Of a DNA stretch of 64,000 nt, positions 44,268 to 53,736 are shown piece by piece; positions within the stretch are counted from its first letter, which is position 1; the number at the start of each line of letters is the position of its first letter. Both the position numbers and the translations under genes were made by a program. The notes under the pieces were generated by a model. The model did not search any database. It was given only the letters and a program-made list of their open reading frames with translations, and was not told the DNA's origin. The DNA is taken from positions 496,001 to 560,000 of the forward strand of contig NZ_JBBCGP010000001.1 of NCBI RefSeq assembly GCF_037200945.1, written 5' to 3'. Origin of the DNA: Methylovirgula sp. GTDB taxonomy: Bacteria > Pseudomonadota > Alphaproteobacteria > Rhizobiales > Beijerinckiaceae.

Positions 44268-44681
44268 CTAGATGAGATGCGCGGCGATGAAAATGATCAA
44301 TGTCGCCGTCACGCTGGCGATGAGCGTGCCAAAAGCTAGAACTTCGCGCCCTTTCTTGTCGAAGCCGTAGCCGAAATCCCAGATGAGATGCCGGATACCG
44401 CCGAAGAAATGATGCAGAAGGGCAAAGGTGAAGCCGAGCAAGATGATCTGCCCGATAATCGATCCCAGAAACCATGCCGCGAAGCTGAAAGCCGAACCGC
44501 CGGTCGCCACGGCGAACAGATACCAGACGAACAGCAGCGTGCCGGCATAAAGCGCGGCGCCGGTGATGCGATGCGCGATCGACATCACCATCGTCATCAT
44601 GGGACGATAAATTGTGAGGTGCGGTGAGAGCGGCCGGCGCATCTCGAGGCTTTGGCCTTGTTTCACATCGACTTCCGCCAT
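44268..44681 (-). CDS. sdhC: Succinate dehydrogenase cytochrome b556 subunit
   Basis: 137 residues from the ATG at 44681 with GGAGGGGCG upstream. RPLSPHLTIYRPMM and SIAHRITGAALY are the SdhC signature, and the haem His is in LLHHFFGGIRHLIWD. Three membrane segments. It is the first gene of the sdhCDAB operon; the promoter must lie in the 204-base divergent gap before rsfS. Confidence 0.94.
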   Translation of the reverse strand: MAEVDVKQGQSLEMRRPLSPHLTIYRPMMTMVMSIAHRITGAALYAGTLLFVWYLFAVATGGSAFSFAAWFLGSIIGQIILLGFTFALLHHFFGGIRHLIWDFGYGFDKKGREVLAFGTLIASVTATLIIFIAAHLI

Positions 44682-44885
44682 CGCCCCTCCCCGAGCCCGT
44701 TCACGCCGCGACTTTTGCGCAACATCCGCCGACTTTCGTTTCGACCGGCGGGTCGTCTTTCGGCTTATACGGGGCTTGTGCGGAGGCGCAAGGGGCCAAA
44801 TCCGCGCAATCGATGGCAAAGAGATGGTGCTGGTGTGGATTGAAAATAAACCTGATTCGGCCCACCTTAGAGCTGCGCATGAGTC

Positions 44886-45323
44886 ATGCGCCTCAGGAGG
44901 ATCGAACCACTGGTTTCGACAATTGCCCTCGAGACGGTAGCACTACCGTTTCCCCCGGCTGCGGAATTCTCCAATTCTCCCGCCGGTATGTTGGTGCAGA
45001 CTGTGCAGGGGTGTCTTAACGACGCCAAGGCAGAGGACATCGTCTGCATCGATCTCAATGGCAAGACTGCGCTCGCCGACACAATGATCATCGCTACCGG
45101 CCGTTCCAACACGCATGTTGGCGCGATGGCGGAGCGTTTGATCAAGGCGCTCAAGGAATTGGGTGTCGCGGCGCCGCGCGTCGAAGGATTGGCAAATTGC
45201 GACTGGGTGCTGGTGGACGCGGGAGATGCCGTGGTCCATCTGTTCCGGCCGGAAGTGCGCCAATTCTACAACCTGGAAAAAATGTGGGGACGCGACCGGC
45301 CGAGCGAACGCCAGGCCGGATAG
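44886..45323 (+). CDS. rsfS: Ribosome silencing factor RsfS
   Basis: 145 residues from the ATG at 44886; a second ATG at 44988 would remove 34 non-conserved residues. The core DAKAEDIVCIDLNGKTALADTMIIATGRSN and the DWVLVDAGDAVVHLF stretch identify the family. RsfS binds uL14 and blocks subunit joining when nutrients are short. In most Rhizobiales it follows nadD. Confidence 0.92.
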   Translation: MRLRRIEPLVSTIALETVALPFPPAAEFSNSPAGMLVQTVQGCLNDAKAEDIVCIDLNGKTALADTMIIATGRSNTHVGAMAERLIKALKELGVAAPRVEGLANCDWVLVDAGDAVVHLFRPEVRQFYNLEKMWGRDRPSERQAG

Positions 45324-45414
45324 CAACCCAAGTTTTGTTCGTGTTGCCAGTGCGCGGTTGGCCGCTGCACAGGGTGGGATTTGCGCTTCATTTGACCGCG
45401 CGCTTGAGGCTCCG

Positions 45415-45897
45415 ATGCGCCTGATTCTGTTCTGCATCGGACGGGCCCGCGCCGGCCCGGAGCGCGAACTTGTCGAGCGTTACATCAGCCGCGCCGCCGC
45501 GGCCGGCCGAAGTATTGGCTTTTCTTCCGTCGAACTGCGGGAATTTGACGAAAGCCGCGCCCAGCGGCCGCAAGATCGTAAGCTTGAAGAAGCCAAGATT
45601 CTTCGCGCCGCCTTGGGCGCAGCAGCCGCTTTCATTGCCTGCGATGAGACCGGCAAAAACCTGTCGAGCACCGATTTCGCCACGCAACTCGGCAATGTGC
45701 GCGATGCTGGCGTCACAACGCTCGGGCTCGTCATTGGCGGCCCGGACGGACTCGATCCCGCCTTTCGCGCCGAAGCATGTGTGGCTATTGCTTTTGGCGC
45801 AATGACCTGGCCGCATCAATTGGCGCGCGTCCTGGCAGCCGAGCAAATCTATCGCGCGATGACGATTCTCACCGGGCATCCCTACCACCGGATTTAA
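45415..45897 (+). CDS. rlmH: 23S rRNA pseudouridine-1915 N3-methyltransferase RlmH
   Basis: 160 residues from the ATG at 45415 (MRLILFCIGRARAGPE). The SPOUT knot motifs LGLVIGGPDG and the C-terminal HQLARVLAAEQIYRAMTI...HPYHR are typical. It methylates the pseudouridine in helix 69 of 70S ribosomes. It is in the usual place after rsfS. Confidence 0.96.
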   Translation: MRLILFCIGRARAGPERELVERYISRAAAAGRSIGFSSVELREFDESRAQRPQDRKLEEAKILRAALGAAAAFIACDETGKNLSSTDFATQLGNVRDAGVTTLGLVIGGPDGLDPAFRAEACVAIAFGAMTWPHQLARVLAAEQIYRAMTILTGHPYHRI

Positions 45898-45966
45898 CCC
45901 TCTCGCGCAGAAGCGCCACGCGCGTCATACTTCGGCCATCGCGGCTGCCCCAAGCTGTGATTCGTG

Positions 45967-47343
45967 ATGCAACCGAACGCGCCTGCGCGACAGACCAAAA
46001 TCGACATGCGCCTCGCGCTGCTCTGCCTCATCCTCACCCTCCTCGCGCCGCTGCCGCTCGCCGCGCAGACGGACGCGCCGCCATCCGACGCGCCCGCCGT
46101 CACCGACAAAGAGAATGCGATCTCGTCGCATAAAACCGAATTGCAGGGCGTCGAAGACACGATTGCCGCCTCCAACGCGCAGCGGCAAAAGATCGAGGCT
46201 GAGGTCGAAAATCTGCGCGGCGACCGGGCACGGCTTTCAGCGACCTTGATCGAAACCACCCAGCATATTCAGGATAATGAGGCGAAGGTCAGCGACGCGG
46301 TCGCGCGACTCGTGGGCCTCAAAGGGCGCGAGAACGCGATCCGCCGCTCGCTCGCAAGCCGCCGCGACGTGATCGCCGAAGTGCTGGCCTCCCTGCAACG
46401 GATGGGGCGCACGCCGCCGCCGGCCCTGTTCGTCTCGCCGGAAGATATGCTGCAAGCGATCCGCACCTCGATGATGCTCGGCGCCGTGGTGCCGCAGATG
46501 CGCGCGGAGACGCAAGCCTTGGCAACCGACCTCGCAGCGCTCCTGCAAGTCCGCCAAGCGGTCACGACCGAAAGAGCGCAATTGGCGCAAGAAAACGCCG
46601 ATCTCGGCCTCCAACGCCAAAAGCTCGCAGCGTTGATCGATGCGCGGCAGGCCTCGCTCGGCGTGGCCGAACAGGCGCTCAGTGCCGAAGAGCAACGGGC
46701 TGGCGATCTGGCGCGCCAGGCGACGAGCATGAAGGACCTGATTTCCAGGATGGAACAGGACTTGGTCGGCGCCAAACACGCCGCCGAGGAAGCCGCGAAA
46801 GCCGAGGCCGCCCGCAAATTGGCGGAGGCCGCCGCCCCGCCGGTTCAAAAAAGCGACATTTCCCCTTTCAAGGACCCCGGCCGCCTTGCTCCTGCCATGG
46901 CCTTCGGAGATACGAAGGGTCTACTGCCCTTGCCGGCGGCCGGCGCAATTGTGCGCTCTTACGGTGCGCCGGACGGTGTTGGCGGTACGGAAAAGGGTTT
47001 GCTGATGGCGACGCGGCCAGATGCCATTGTCGCCGCGCCATATGATGGCTGGGTTGCCTTTTCGGGGCCCTACCGGAGTTTCGGACAAGTCTTGATCATC
47101 AATGCTGGCGGAGGCTATTATATGGTCTTGGCCGGAATGAAGAGAATTAACGTAGAGGCAGGACAATTCGTCCTTGCCGGGGAGCCCGTCGCGAATATGG
47201 GTGACGGGTCGGTCAAAACCGCCGCGGCCATGGCCATTGGCGCGGCCGAGCCCATCCTCTATGTGGAATTTCGGAAAGACGGGGCGGCGATCGATCCGGG
47301 CCCATGGTGGGCGAAGCCGGACATGCAAAGGGTTCGCGGATAA
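45967..47343 (+). CDS. EnvC-like murein hydrolase activator
   Basis: About 458 residues. A signal peptide (MRLALLCLILTLLAPLPLAA, internal Met at 46006 may be the true start) is followed by a long coiled coil (about 50-300) and a C-terminal LytM domain. The zinc-ligand His residues expected of an active M23 enzyme are not seen in the segments GTEKGLLMATRPDA and GGGYYMVLAGM. This fits EnvC-type proteins, which activate amidases rather than cut peptidoglycan. Its stop codon overlaps the ctpA start (TAATG). Confidence 0.85.
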   Translation: MQPNAPARQTKIDMRLALLCLILTLLAPLPLAAQTDAPPSDAPAVTDKENAISSHKTELQGVEDTIAASNAQRQKIEAEVENLRGDRARLSATLIETTQHIQDNEAKVSDAVARLVGLKGRENAIRRSLASRRDVIAEVLASLQRMGRTPPPALFVSPEDMLQAIRTSMMLGAVVPQMRAETQALATDLAALLQVRQAVTTERAQLAQENADLGLQRQKLAALIDARQASLGVAEQALSAEEQRAGDLARQATSMKDLISRMEQDLVGAKHAAEEAAKAEAARKLAEAAAPPVQKSDISPFKDPGRLAPAMAFGDTKGLLPLPAAGAIVRSYGAPDGVGGTEKGLLMATRPDAIVAAPYDGWVAFSGPYRSFGQVLIINAGGGYYMVLAGMKRINVEAGQFVLAGEPVANMGDGSVKTAAAMAIGAAEPILYVEFRKDGAAIDPGPWWAKPDMQRVRG

Positions 47344-48758
47344 TGCGCAAAATTTCACTTTTATTGTGTGGCGCGACGCTTGGTGCGGCGGCGGCCTTGG
47401 TTGGTACGCAAACATTTCTCTTCCCGGCTACGACGCCGGCCACAGCCGCTGCGGCAAATACCTATCGTAGCCTGAACCTGTTCGGCGACGTTTTCGAAAA
47501 GATCCGCACGGACTACGTCGAAAAGCCCGACGACCAGAAACTGGTCGAAGCGGCAATCAACGGGATGCTCACCTCGCTCGATCCGCATTCGAGCTACATG
47601 GACGCCAAGGCGTTCAACGATATGCAGGTGCAGACCCGCGGCGAATTCGGCGGTCTCGGCATCGAAGTCACGCAGGAAAACGGCTTCATCAAAGTCGTCA
47701 CCCCGATCGACGATACCCCGGCTTCACGCGCGGGCATTCTCTCGGGCGACATTATCGCGGCAATCGACGGCGATGCGGTTGACGGCATGACGCTGAACCA
47801 GGCCGTCGACAAAATGCGCGGCGAGCCCAACACCGTTGTGACGCTCAAAATTCTCCGTGGGCCAAAGCGCGATGCGCGCGACGTCAAGCTGACCCGTGCG
47901 GTGATCGAAATCAAATCCGTCCGCTCGAAGAAAGAGGGCGACGACATCGGTTATATCCGGATCACGCAGTTCAACGAGCAGACCGCCGATGGCGTCCGCG
48001 ACGCGTTGCTGAAATTCCAGACGGATGTTCCGAACGACAAGTTGAAGGGCTATATCCTCGACTTGCGCAACAATCCGGGCGGCCTGCTCGACCAGTCGAT
48101 CGCCGTCGTGAACGCGTTCGTCGATCACGGCGAGATCGTCTCGACGCGCGGCCGCAACGCCGACGAAACGATGCGCTACAATGCACGTCCGGGCGATCTT
48201 TCCCACGGCAAGCCGCTCGTCGTCCTGATCAACGGCGGTTCGGCTTCGGCCTCGGAAATCGTCGCCGGTGCGCTGCAGGATCATAAGCGCGCGACGATCA
48301 TCGGCACGCGCTCCTTCGGCAAAGGCTCGGTGCAGACGATCATCCCGCTCGGCCAGGACAATGGCGCGTTGCGGCTCACCACGGCGCGTTATTACACGCC
48401 GTCGGGCCGCTCGATCCAGGCGCAGGGCATCGAGCCGGATATCGTCGTGATGGAAGACGTGCCGGCCGATCTCAAGGGCCGCGACGAGACCAAGGGCGAA
48501 GCTTCGCTCAAGGGGCATTTGCTCAACGGCACCCATGAGGAGCACGGTTCGCAGGCCTATGTGCCGCCGACCGACAAGGACGACAAGCAGCTCATCGCGG
48601 CGGAAGATCTGCTACGCGGCGTGACCCACGCCGAGGCCTCGGCCAACCAGGTGACGCCGGCCGCAGCGCCGACACCCACCCCGGCGAAGCCTGCGACGCC
48701 GGCGCCAGCGAAGCCGGCAGCGCCCGCAACCGACCCCGGCGCCGGCAAGACGCCCTGA
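47343..48758 (+). CDS. ctpA: C-terminal processing peptidase (S41)
   Basis: 471 residues from the ATG at 47343. After a signal or anchor, a PDZ domain (about 105-180) leads into the S41 core with SASASE (300-305) holding the catalytic Ser and Lys327 in RSFGKGS. The C-terminal tail is rich in Pro, Ala and Lys. It degrades or trims periplasmic proteins, often envelope hydrolases, which fits its coupling to the EnvC-like gene. A strong terminator follows. Confidence 0.94.
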   Translation: MRKISLLLCGATLGAAAALVGTQTFLFPATTPATAAAANTYRSLNLFGDVFEKIRTDYVEKPDDQKLVEAAINGMLTSLDPHSSYMDAKAFNDMQVQTRGEFGGLGIEVTQENGFIKVVTPIDDTPASRAGILSGDIIAAIDGDAVDGMTLNQAVDKMRGEPNTVVTLKILRGPKRDARDVKLTRAVIEIKSVRSKKEGDDIGYIRITQFNEQTADGVRDALLKFQTDVPNDKLKGYILDLRNNPGGLLDQSIAVVNAFVDHGEIVSTRGRNADETMRYNARPGDLSHGKPLVVLINGGSASASEIVAGALQDHKRATIIGTRSFGKGSVQTIIPLGQDNGALRLTTARYYTPSGRSIQAQGIEPDIVVMEDVPADLKGRDETKGEASLKGHLLNGTHEEHGSQAYVPPTDKDDKQLIAAEDLLRGVTHAEASANQVTPAAAPTPTPAKPATPAPAKPAAPATDPGAGKTP

Positions 48759-48795
48759 GGTTTCCGGGCTCAAGACGTTGGCCGTAAAACATTCG

Positions 48796-48830
48796 CCCCG
48801 CGACCCGCAAGGATCGCGGGGTTTTTGTTT
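48796..48830 (+). terminator. Intrinsic terminator after ctpA
   Basis: CCCCGCGA (48796-48803), 10-base loop, TCGCGGGG (48114 offset form at 48814-48821), then TTTTTGTTT. Stem and T-run are canonical; it ends the rsfS-to-ctpA transcript before the deacetylase gene. Confidence 0.85.
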
Positions 48831-48909
48831 GATCCGCCGCCGGTTTCTGCGCTGTCCTGCCTGTGTATGATGACTGGCCGTGATTCGTGATCACGGGAAA
48901 AGGCAATCC

Positions 48910-50106
48910 ATGCCGGACGACGATCTGCACAAACCGCTCGGGCTCGACAAAAAACCCGCCCCGCCGCGTAGGCGGATCGTGGGTGTTGTCGTATCGGGGG
49001 CCCTCGGCTGTGCGGTGGTCGTGGCATTCGTTGCGCTGCGCGGACCCGGAGCAGCGCCCGACGCGCCGCAGGCCATGGCCGCGATCGTACCCCAAGCACC
49101 GCCTCCTTCCACGCCTCCAATTGTGCCGACGCAGACGGCCTACGCCGCCCCCTTATCCAACAATACGCACAGCGCCGCCGAAATCGAACTCGACAGCGGC
49201 GTCAAAGTCGTCCGCGCGAATGGCGGCGTGGCACCGGATTCGACGATTATAGAAATTCCGCAAGCGCATAGTCTGGCGCTGACACCAGCCCCCGATCCGC
49301 GCCTTGTCGAGATGAGCCGTTACGGCGCGCTGCCCCGGATCGGCGCCGATGGGTCGCGGCCAGCGGACGTCTATGCGCGGCCGGTCGAAATGGACATCAC
49401 GCTCAAGGCCGATGCGCCGCGTGTTGTGATCGTCGTCGGTGGTTTGGGTCTCAGCCGCACGATCACCGAACAGGCAATCGCCACCCTGCCCGCCGGTGTC
49501 ACGTTCGGCTTCGCGCCCTATGGCCACGACCTTAAGGCAAGTGTCGCCGAGGCCCGTGCGAATGGTCATGAAATCATCCTGCAGGCGCCGATGGAGCCGA
49601 TGGATTATCCGCAGACGAACCCCGGCCCGCATCTCCTTTTGACGAGCGCCGGCCTTGCCGCCAATACCGACAACCTCCATTGGCTCATGAGCCGGTTCCC
49701 CGGCTATGTCGGGATTGGCAATTTTCTCGGTGCGAAATTCACCGCCGATCTCAAGAGCCTTTCGCCCGTGCTGCAGGAAATCGGCGAGCGGGGGCTCATC
49801 TATCTCGACGACGGGAGTTCGCCGCAAAGTCTCGCGATGACGGTCGCCGCGCAGGATAACGTTCCCGCCATCAAGGCCGACATCATCCTCGATGCGGCCC
49901 CGGACGGGATCGAGGCGGCGCTGGTTCAACTCGAGGCGATGGCGCGGAGCAAGGGTCTCGCAATCGGAGTGGCAAGCGCTTTGCCTGAGAGCCTTGAGAA
50001 GATCGGGCGCTTCGCGCGCTCGACCCAGGCCGATGGCCTCGCCCTCGTCCCGTTGAGCGCGGCCGTCGGCAAGACGACGCCCAGCATGGTCGATCGCGGC
50101 CAGTAA
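48910..50106 (+). CDS. Divergent polysaccharide deacetylase family protein (DUF610-like)
   Basis: 398 residues from the ATG at 48910. One membrane anchor at about 22-44, a Pro-rich linker, then the catalytic-like barrel from about 165 (VVIVVGGLGLSRTITEQAI). The pattern LQAPMEPMDYPQTNPGPHLL and GIGNFLGAKF match this family, whose members lack some classical NodB metal ligands. Position between ctpA and rppH is conserved in Rhizobiales. Substrate unknown. Confidence 0.85.
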   Translation: MPDDDLHKPLGLDKKPAPPRRRIVGVVVSGALGCAVVVAFVALRGPGAAPDAPQAMAAIVPQAPPPSTPPIVPTQTAYAAPLSNNTHSAAEIELDSGVKVVRANGGVAPDSTIIEIPQAHSLALTPAPDPRLVEMSRYGALPRIGADGSRPADVYARPVEMDITLKADAPRVVIVVGGLGLSRTITEQAIATLPAGVTFGFAPYGHDLKASVAEARANGHEIILQAPMEPMDYPQTNPGPHLLLTSAGLAANTDNLHWLMSRFPGYVGIGNFLGAKFTADLKSLSPVLQEIGERGLIYLDDGSSPQSLAMTVAAQDNVPAIKADIILDAAPDGIEAALVQLEAMARSKGLAIGVASALPESLEKIGRFARSTQADGLALVPLSAAVGKTTPSMVDRGQ

Positions 50107-50112
50107 GGTCCT

Positions 50113-50604
50113 ATGAACGAGTCACAAGGCTACCGTCCCTGCGTGGGAATCATGCTTCTCAACCGCCAGGGGCTCGTCTTCATCGGGCGGCGGCGGCACA
50201 AGCGTCAGGAGCATTACGAATACGATTGGCAGATGCCGCAGGGCGGCATCGATCCCGGCGAAAACGCCTACGACGCGGCGCGGCGTGAGCTTTTCGAGGA
50301 GACCAATGTATCGTCAGCGCGGCTGCTCGCCGAAGCGCCCGACTGGTATTCCTACGATTTGCCGCGCGACGCCGCGAAAGCCTCGTGGAAAGGCCGCTAT
50401 CGCGGTCAGCGGCAGAAATGGTTCGCCCTACGTTTTGAGGGCGACGAGACCGAGATCGACATCGAAGTGCCCGGCGGCGACGTGCATCCCGAATTCGACG
50501 CCTGGCGTTGGGAGCGGATGGAACGGCTACCCGAACTCATCGTGCCCTTCAAACGCCATGTCTATGAGGACGTCGTGAAACTCTTCGGCCATTTCGCGGG
50601 ATAA
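50113..50604 (+). CDS. rppH: RNA pyrophosphohydrolase RppH
   Basis: 163 residues. The Nudix box GX5EX7REUXEEXGU is seen at about 44-66 (GGIDPGENAYDAARREL and FEETNV). It removes pyrophosphate from mRNA 5' ends and starts RNase E decay. YRPCVGIMLLNRQGLVFIGRR at the N-terminus is typical. It starts 6 bases after the deacetylase stop. Confidence 0.93.
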   Translation: MNESQGYRPCVGIMLLNRQGLVFIGRRRHKRQEHYEYDWQMPQGGIDPGENAYDAARRELFEETNVSSARLLAEAPDWYSYDLPRDAAKASWKGRYRGQRQKWFALRFEGDETEIDIEVPGGDVHPEFDAWRWERMERLPELIVPFKRHVYEDVVKLFGHFAG

Positions 50605-50623
50605 GCCGAAGCTCTCGTCTCAG

Positions 50624-50959
50624 CTATTTCGCGATGACGACGCCACGCGGTGCATTCTCATGAAAATCGTCGAAGAAATCGTATTTTCCGGGCGCCAGCG
50701 GATGCACTTCGACGCTGATCGTATGCCCTGCCGCGACGACTTTTTCCTTATGCAGGCGATGGCTCTCGAATTCTGAAGCGGTCCTGCCTGTATTGTGCAC
50801 GATGATTTTGAACCGCGTGTTGGCGGGAACCTCAATCTGCAGCGGGGTGACCTTGCCATCGTGAAACTCGATGCTTGGCGCGACAGCGGCCGCATACGCC
50901 GGAATAGCCACGGCAAACGAAATGGCGAACGCAAGCGCCGTGCAATGACCCATCTTCAT
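50624..50959 (-). CDS. Cupredoxin-like periplasmic protein
   Basis: 111 residues from the ATG at 50959 (MKMGHCTALAFAISFAVAIPAYA, signal peptide). The mature domain, IEFHDGKVTPLQIEVPANTRFKI and HLxAPGKYDFFDDFH-like end, resembles the single-domain cupredoxins related to EfeO. The long frame reaching further upstream on this strand is a shadow of the helicase gene. It may bind copper or iron. Not adjacent to an iron or copper transporter. Confidence 0.75.
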   Translation of the reverse strand: MKMGHCTALAFAISFAVAIPAYAAAVAPSIEFHDGKVTPLQIEVPANTRFKIIVHNTGRTASEFESHRLHKEKVVAAGHTISVEVHPLAPGKYDFFDDFHENAPRGVVIAK

Positions 50960-51049
50960 TTTCTTCAATCCATATTTCGCCGGAAGACGAAAGCATCTAG
51001 AGCGTGAAGTTAGCGGCAAAAGCAAGACACGCCCAGGAGAATGGAAATG

Positions 51050-51069
51050 TTCTAAAGCGTTGTTTAGAA
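51050..51069. repeat. Short palindrome in the gap before the helicase
   Basis: TTCTAAA-GCGTTG-TTTAGAA hairpin in the 171-base gap between the cupredoxin-like and helicase genes. The surrounding sequence (AGCGTGA..., GCGTGATTCGATCC) resembles fragments of Rhizobiales intergenic palindromes. Probably a decayed copy. Confidence 0.35.
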
Positions 51070-51130
51070 GCGTCTTTGAAAACAGCCGGATTACGGCGTG
51101 ATTCGATCCAAGATGAGCTGATCCCACAAT

Positions 51131-52219
51131 ATGGAATGGTCGCCGCAACAGGATGCCGCGTTGAAGGCTGTCAGCTTCTGGCTGAAGCGTGGCAAGCCGC
51201 AAGTCTTCCGCTTGTTCGGCTATGCCGGCAGCGGCAAGACGACGCTCGCGCGTGCCATCGCCGACGAGCTTGACGGCGACGTTCTCTTTGGCGCCTTCAC
51301 TGGCAAGGCGGCACTCGTCATGCGCTCGAAGGGCTGCCGCGACGCGCGCACCATTCACAGCATGATCTATCGCACGCGGGAAACGGACGTGGAGGAACCC
51401 TCCTTCGTGCTGAACGAGGACGGACCGGCGAGTAAAGCCGAATTGATCATCGTCGATGAATGTTCGATGGTCGACGAAGAGCTTGGTCGCGATCTTCTGT
51501 CTTTCGGCAAACCCGTGCTCGTTCTCGGCGACCCGGCGCAATTGCCGCCGATTAAGGGCGGCGGTTTCTTCACCGAGGCCGAGCCGGATGCGATGCTGAC
51601 CGATGTGCATCGCCAGGCCGCCGACAATCCGATTATCCGGCTTTCGATGCTGATCCGCGATGGCGGCCGGCTGACCCCCGGCCGCTATGGCGAGAGCCGC
51701 ATCATTTCCCGCGACCTGATCGACGCCGAACAAGTCAAAGCCGCCGACCAGGTGCTTGTCGGATTGAACCGGACGCGGCGCGCCTATAACCGCCGGATAC
51801 GAGAATTGCTTGAGCGCGCAGGCACGATGCCCGAACCGGGCGACAAACTCGTGTGCCTGAAAAACGACCGCAAGAAAGGCCTGCTCAACGGCTCGCTCTG
51901 GAATGTGCAGACAGCAGGCACCGTTCGGCGCAAAAAGATACGGATGACCGTCGTGCCGGAAGAAGACAATGCACATAAGCCGCTGCGCATTGGCGTTCTG
52001 CCGGAATTCTTTACGAGCGACGAGGAAATCCCCTACGCGCTGCGCCGCGATTCCGACGAGTTCGATTACGGCTACGCCCTGACCGTGCACAAGGCACAAG
52101 GCTCGCAATGGGACAATGTCGTGCTCTTCGACGAAAGCGGCGCCTTCCGCGATCATCGCGCCCGCTGGCTTTATACGGCTGTCACGCGTGCGGCGGAGAC
52201 TTTAACCGTCGTTCTCTAG
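51131..52219 (+). CDS. RecD-like ATP-dependent DNA helicase
   Basis: 362 residues, starting MEWSPQQDAALKAV. Superfamily 1 motifs: Walker A GYAGSGKTT (30-38), Walker B IIVDECSMVD, motif III VLGDPAQLPP and the C-terminal YALTVHKAQGSQWDNVVLFDE (motif V), WLYTAVTRA (motif VI). It is shorter than RecD2 and lacks an N-terminal domain. It probably unwinds 5'-3' in repair. The TAG stop is part of the target site of the IS701-family element that follows. Confidence 0.88.
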   Translation: MEWSPQQDAALKAVSFWLKRGKPQVFRLFGYAGSGKTTLARAIADELDGDVLFGAFTGKAALVMRSKGCRDARTIHSMIYRTRETDVEEPSFVLNEDGPASKAELIIVDECSMVDEELGRDLLSFGKPVLVLGDPAQLPPIKGGGFFTEAEPDAMLTDVHRQAADNPIIRLSMLIRDGGRLTPGRYGESRIISRDLIDAEQVKAADQVLVGLNRTRRAYNRRIRELLERAGTMPEPGDKLVCLKNDRKKGLLNGSLWNVQTAGTVRRKKIRMTVVPEEDNAHKPLRIGVLPEFFTSDEEIPYALRRDSDEFDYGYALTVHKAQGSQWDNVVLFDESGAFRDHRARWLYTAVTRAAETLTVVL

Positions 52220-53736
52220 TCTTACTGAGTCAGAAAGCCGCGGCGGTTTGCGGAGGCGACTCACGTAGGCTTGGGAGATTCATTTCGGCACGGAGGCCAT
52301 GATGGATCTTCGAACGGATGGCTGTGCGGAACGGTTTTGGGTTACGTTGCAGGGCTGGTGAGCGTGCTCGGTCATGTGGACCGAGCTCGTCCGCTACGCG
52401 ATTATTGCACCGGGCTTCTGATGCCGGTCGAACGCAAGAGCGTTGAGCCGATGGCGGCGGTGACAGCGCCGGAACGGACGGCGGCACAGCACCAATCCCT
52501 GTTGCACTTCGTGGGTGAGGGACGCTGGTCCGATGAGGCGGTTTTGGCCAAGGTGCAGGAGATGGTCCTGCCGAAGATCGAGGACCATGGACCAATCCAG
52601 GCGTGGATCATCGATGACACAGGGTTCCCCAAGAAAGGCCGGCATTCGGTCGGCGTGGCGCGGCAATATTGCGGCCAGCTGGGCAAGCAGGATAATTGTC
52701 AGGTCGCCGTCTCGCTGTCGCTGGCCAACAGGCACGCCAGCCTGCCGGTAGCTTATCAGCTCTATCTTCCGCACGACTGGGCCGACGACGAACTGCGGCG
52801 GTGCAAAGCCCATGTGCCTCAGGAGATCGGCTTCAAGACCAAGCCCGAGATCGCGCTCGCGCAAATCCGCGCGGCCTATGACGCGGGACTGCCTCGCGGC
52901 GTCGTCCTGATGGACGCTGGCTATGGCGCCAACACGGAGCTGCGCCGGGCCATTGCCGCCTTGGGCTTGACCTATGTCGCCGGCATTCTGCCCAACACCA
53001 CAGTGGGGGCGCCGGGCACCGCACCGGCTCGTCCCAAGGCGTGGTCAGGCCGCGGCCGCCCACCCAGCCTGATGCGCCGCGACAGCCACCACCAACCGAT
53101 CTCGGTGAAGGCGCTGGCGCAGAGCCTGCCGGCCAAAGCCTGGCGCACGGTCACATGGCGCGAAGGAACCGCCGAGCCGCTCACCTCGCGTTTCGCACGC
53201 CTGCGCGTTCCTGCCGCCCATCGCGATTACAATCTGTCCGAGGCGCGGCTTGAAGAATGGCTATTAATCGAGTGGCCCAAGGGCGAAGCTGAACCGATAA
53301 AATACTGGTTCTCGACGCTGCCGGAGAAAATCGCATTCACGCGTCTGGTTGACCTTACAAAGCTGCGTTGGCGCATCGAGCGCGATTATCAGGATCTCAA
53401 GCAGGAGATCGGCCTGGGGCACTTCGAAGGCCGCGGCTGGCGCGGCTTCCATCATCACGCGACGCTGTGCATTGCCTCCTATGGATTCCTGATCTGCGAA
53501 AGGCAGACGATTCCCCCCTCGGGCATGCGTCCCGGCGGGGTCTTCCAAACGCCTTGTCTTTCCGCCAATCAGCGACCCCGCGGCTCTGCCGCTGCGCACA
53601 GAACGTCACATCCCAAACTCCATCGCGACCATGCGACGACGATTAACGGTCGCGCTCGCCAGACAACTCGCGCGATGTCCCTGCTGTGCACGACCGATCA
53701 AGAAAGTCAGGCTACGAAATTTATGACGCAGTAAGA
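52220..53736 (+). mobile_element. IS701-family insertion sequence
   Basis: About 1517 bases. Left end TCTTACTGAGTCA (52220) and right end TGACGCAGTAAGA (to 53736) form inverted repeats with one mismatch. The flanks are CTAG (52216-52219) and CTAA (53737-53740), matching the 4-base YTAR target typical of IS701, with one base differing. One transposase gene fills the element. Ends were placed by eye. Confidence 0.75.
52302..53734 (+). CDS. IS701-family transposase, probable N-terminal frameshift
   Basis: From about 52337 the frame is open to 53734 and gives the IS701 transposase core: PLRDYCTGLLMPVERKSVEP, the first catalytic Asp in IIDDTGFPKKG, the second in VLMDAGYG and the Glu region WRIERDYQDLKQEIGLGHFEG. 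The expected N-terminus (MDLRTDGCAERF) is encoded from the ATG at 52302 in another frame, and the switch falls near 52335-52342. The gene may therefore be inactive, or start from an internal TTG or GTG. It has the usual Pro-rich C-terminus. Confidence 0.82.

Noticed and set aside
50624..52156. 510-codon minus-strand open frame
   Set aside because: Most of it is antisense to the helicase. Only the last 111 codons, from the ATG at 50959, form a real cupredoxin-like gene.
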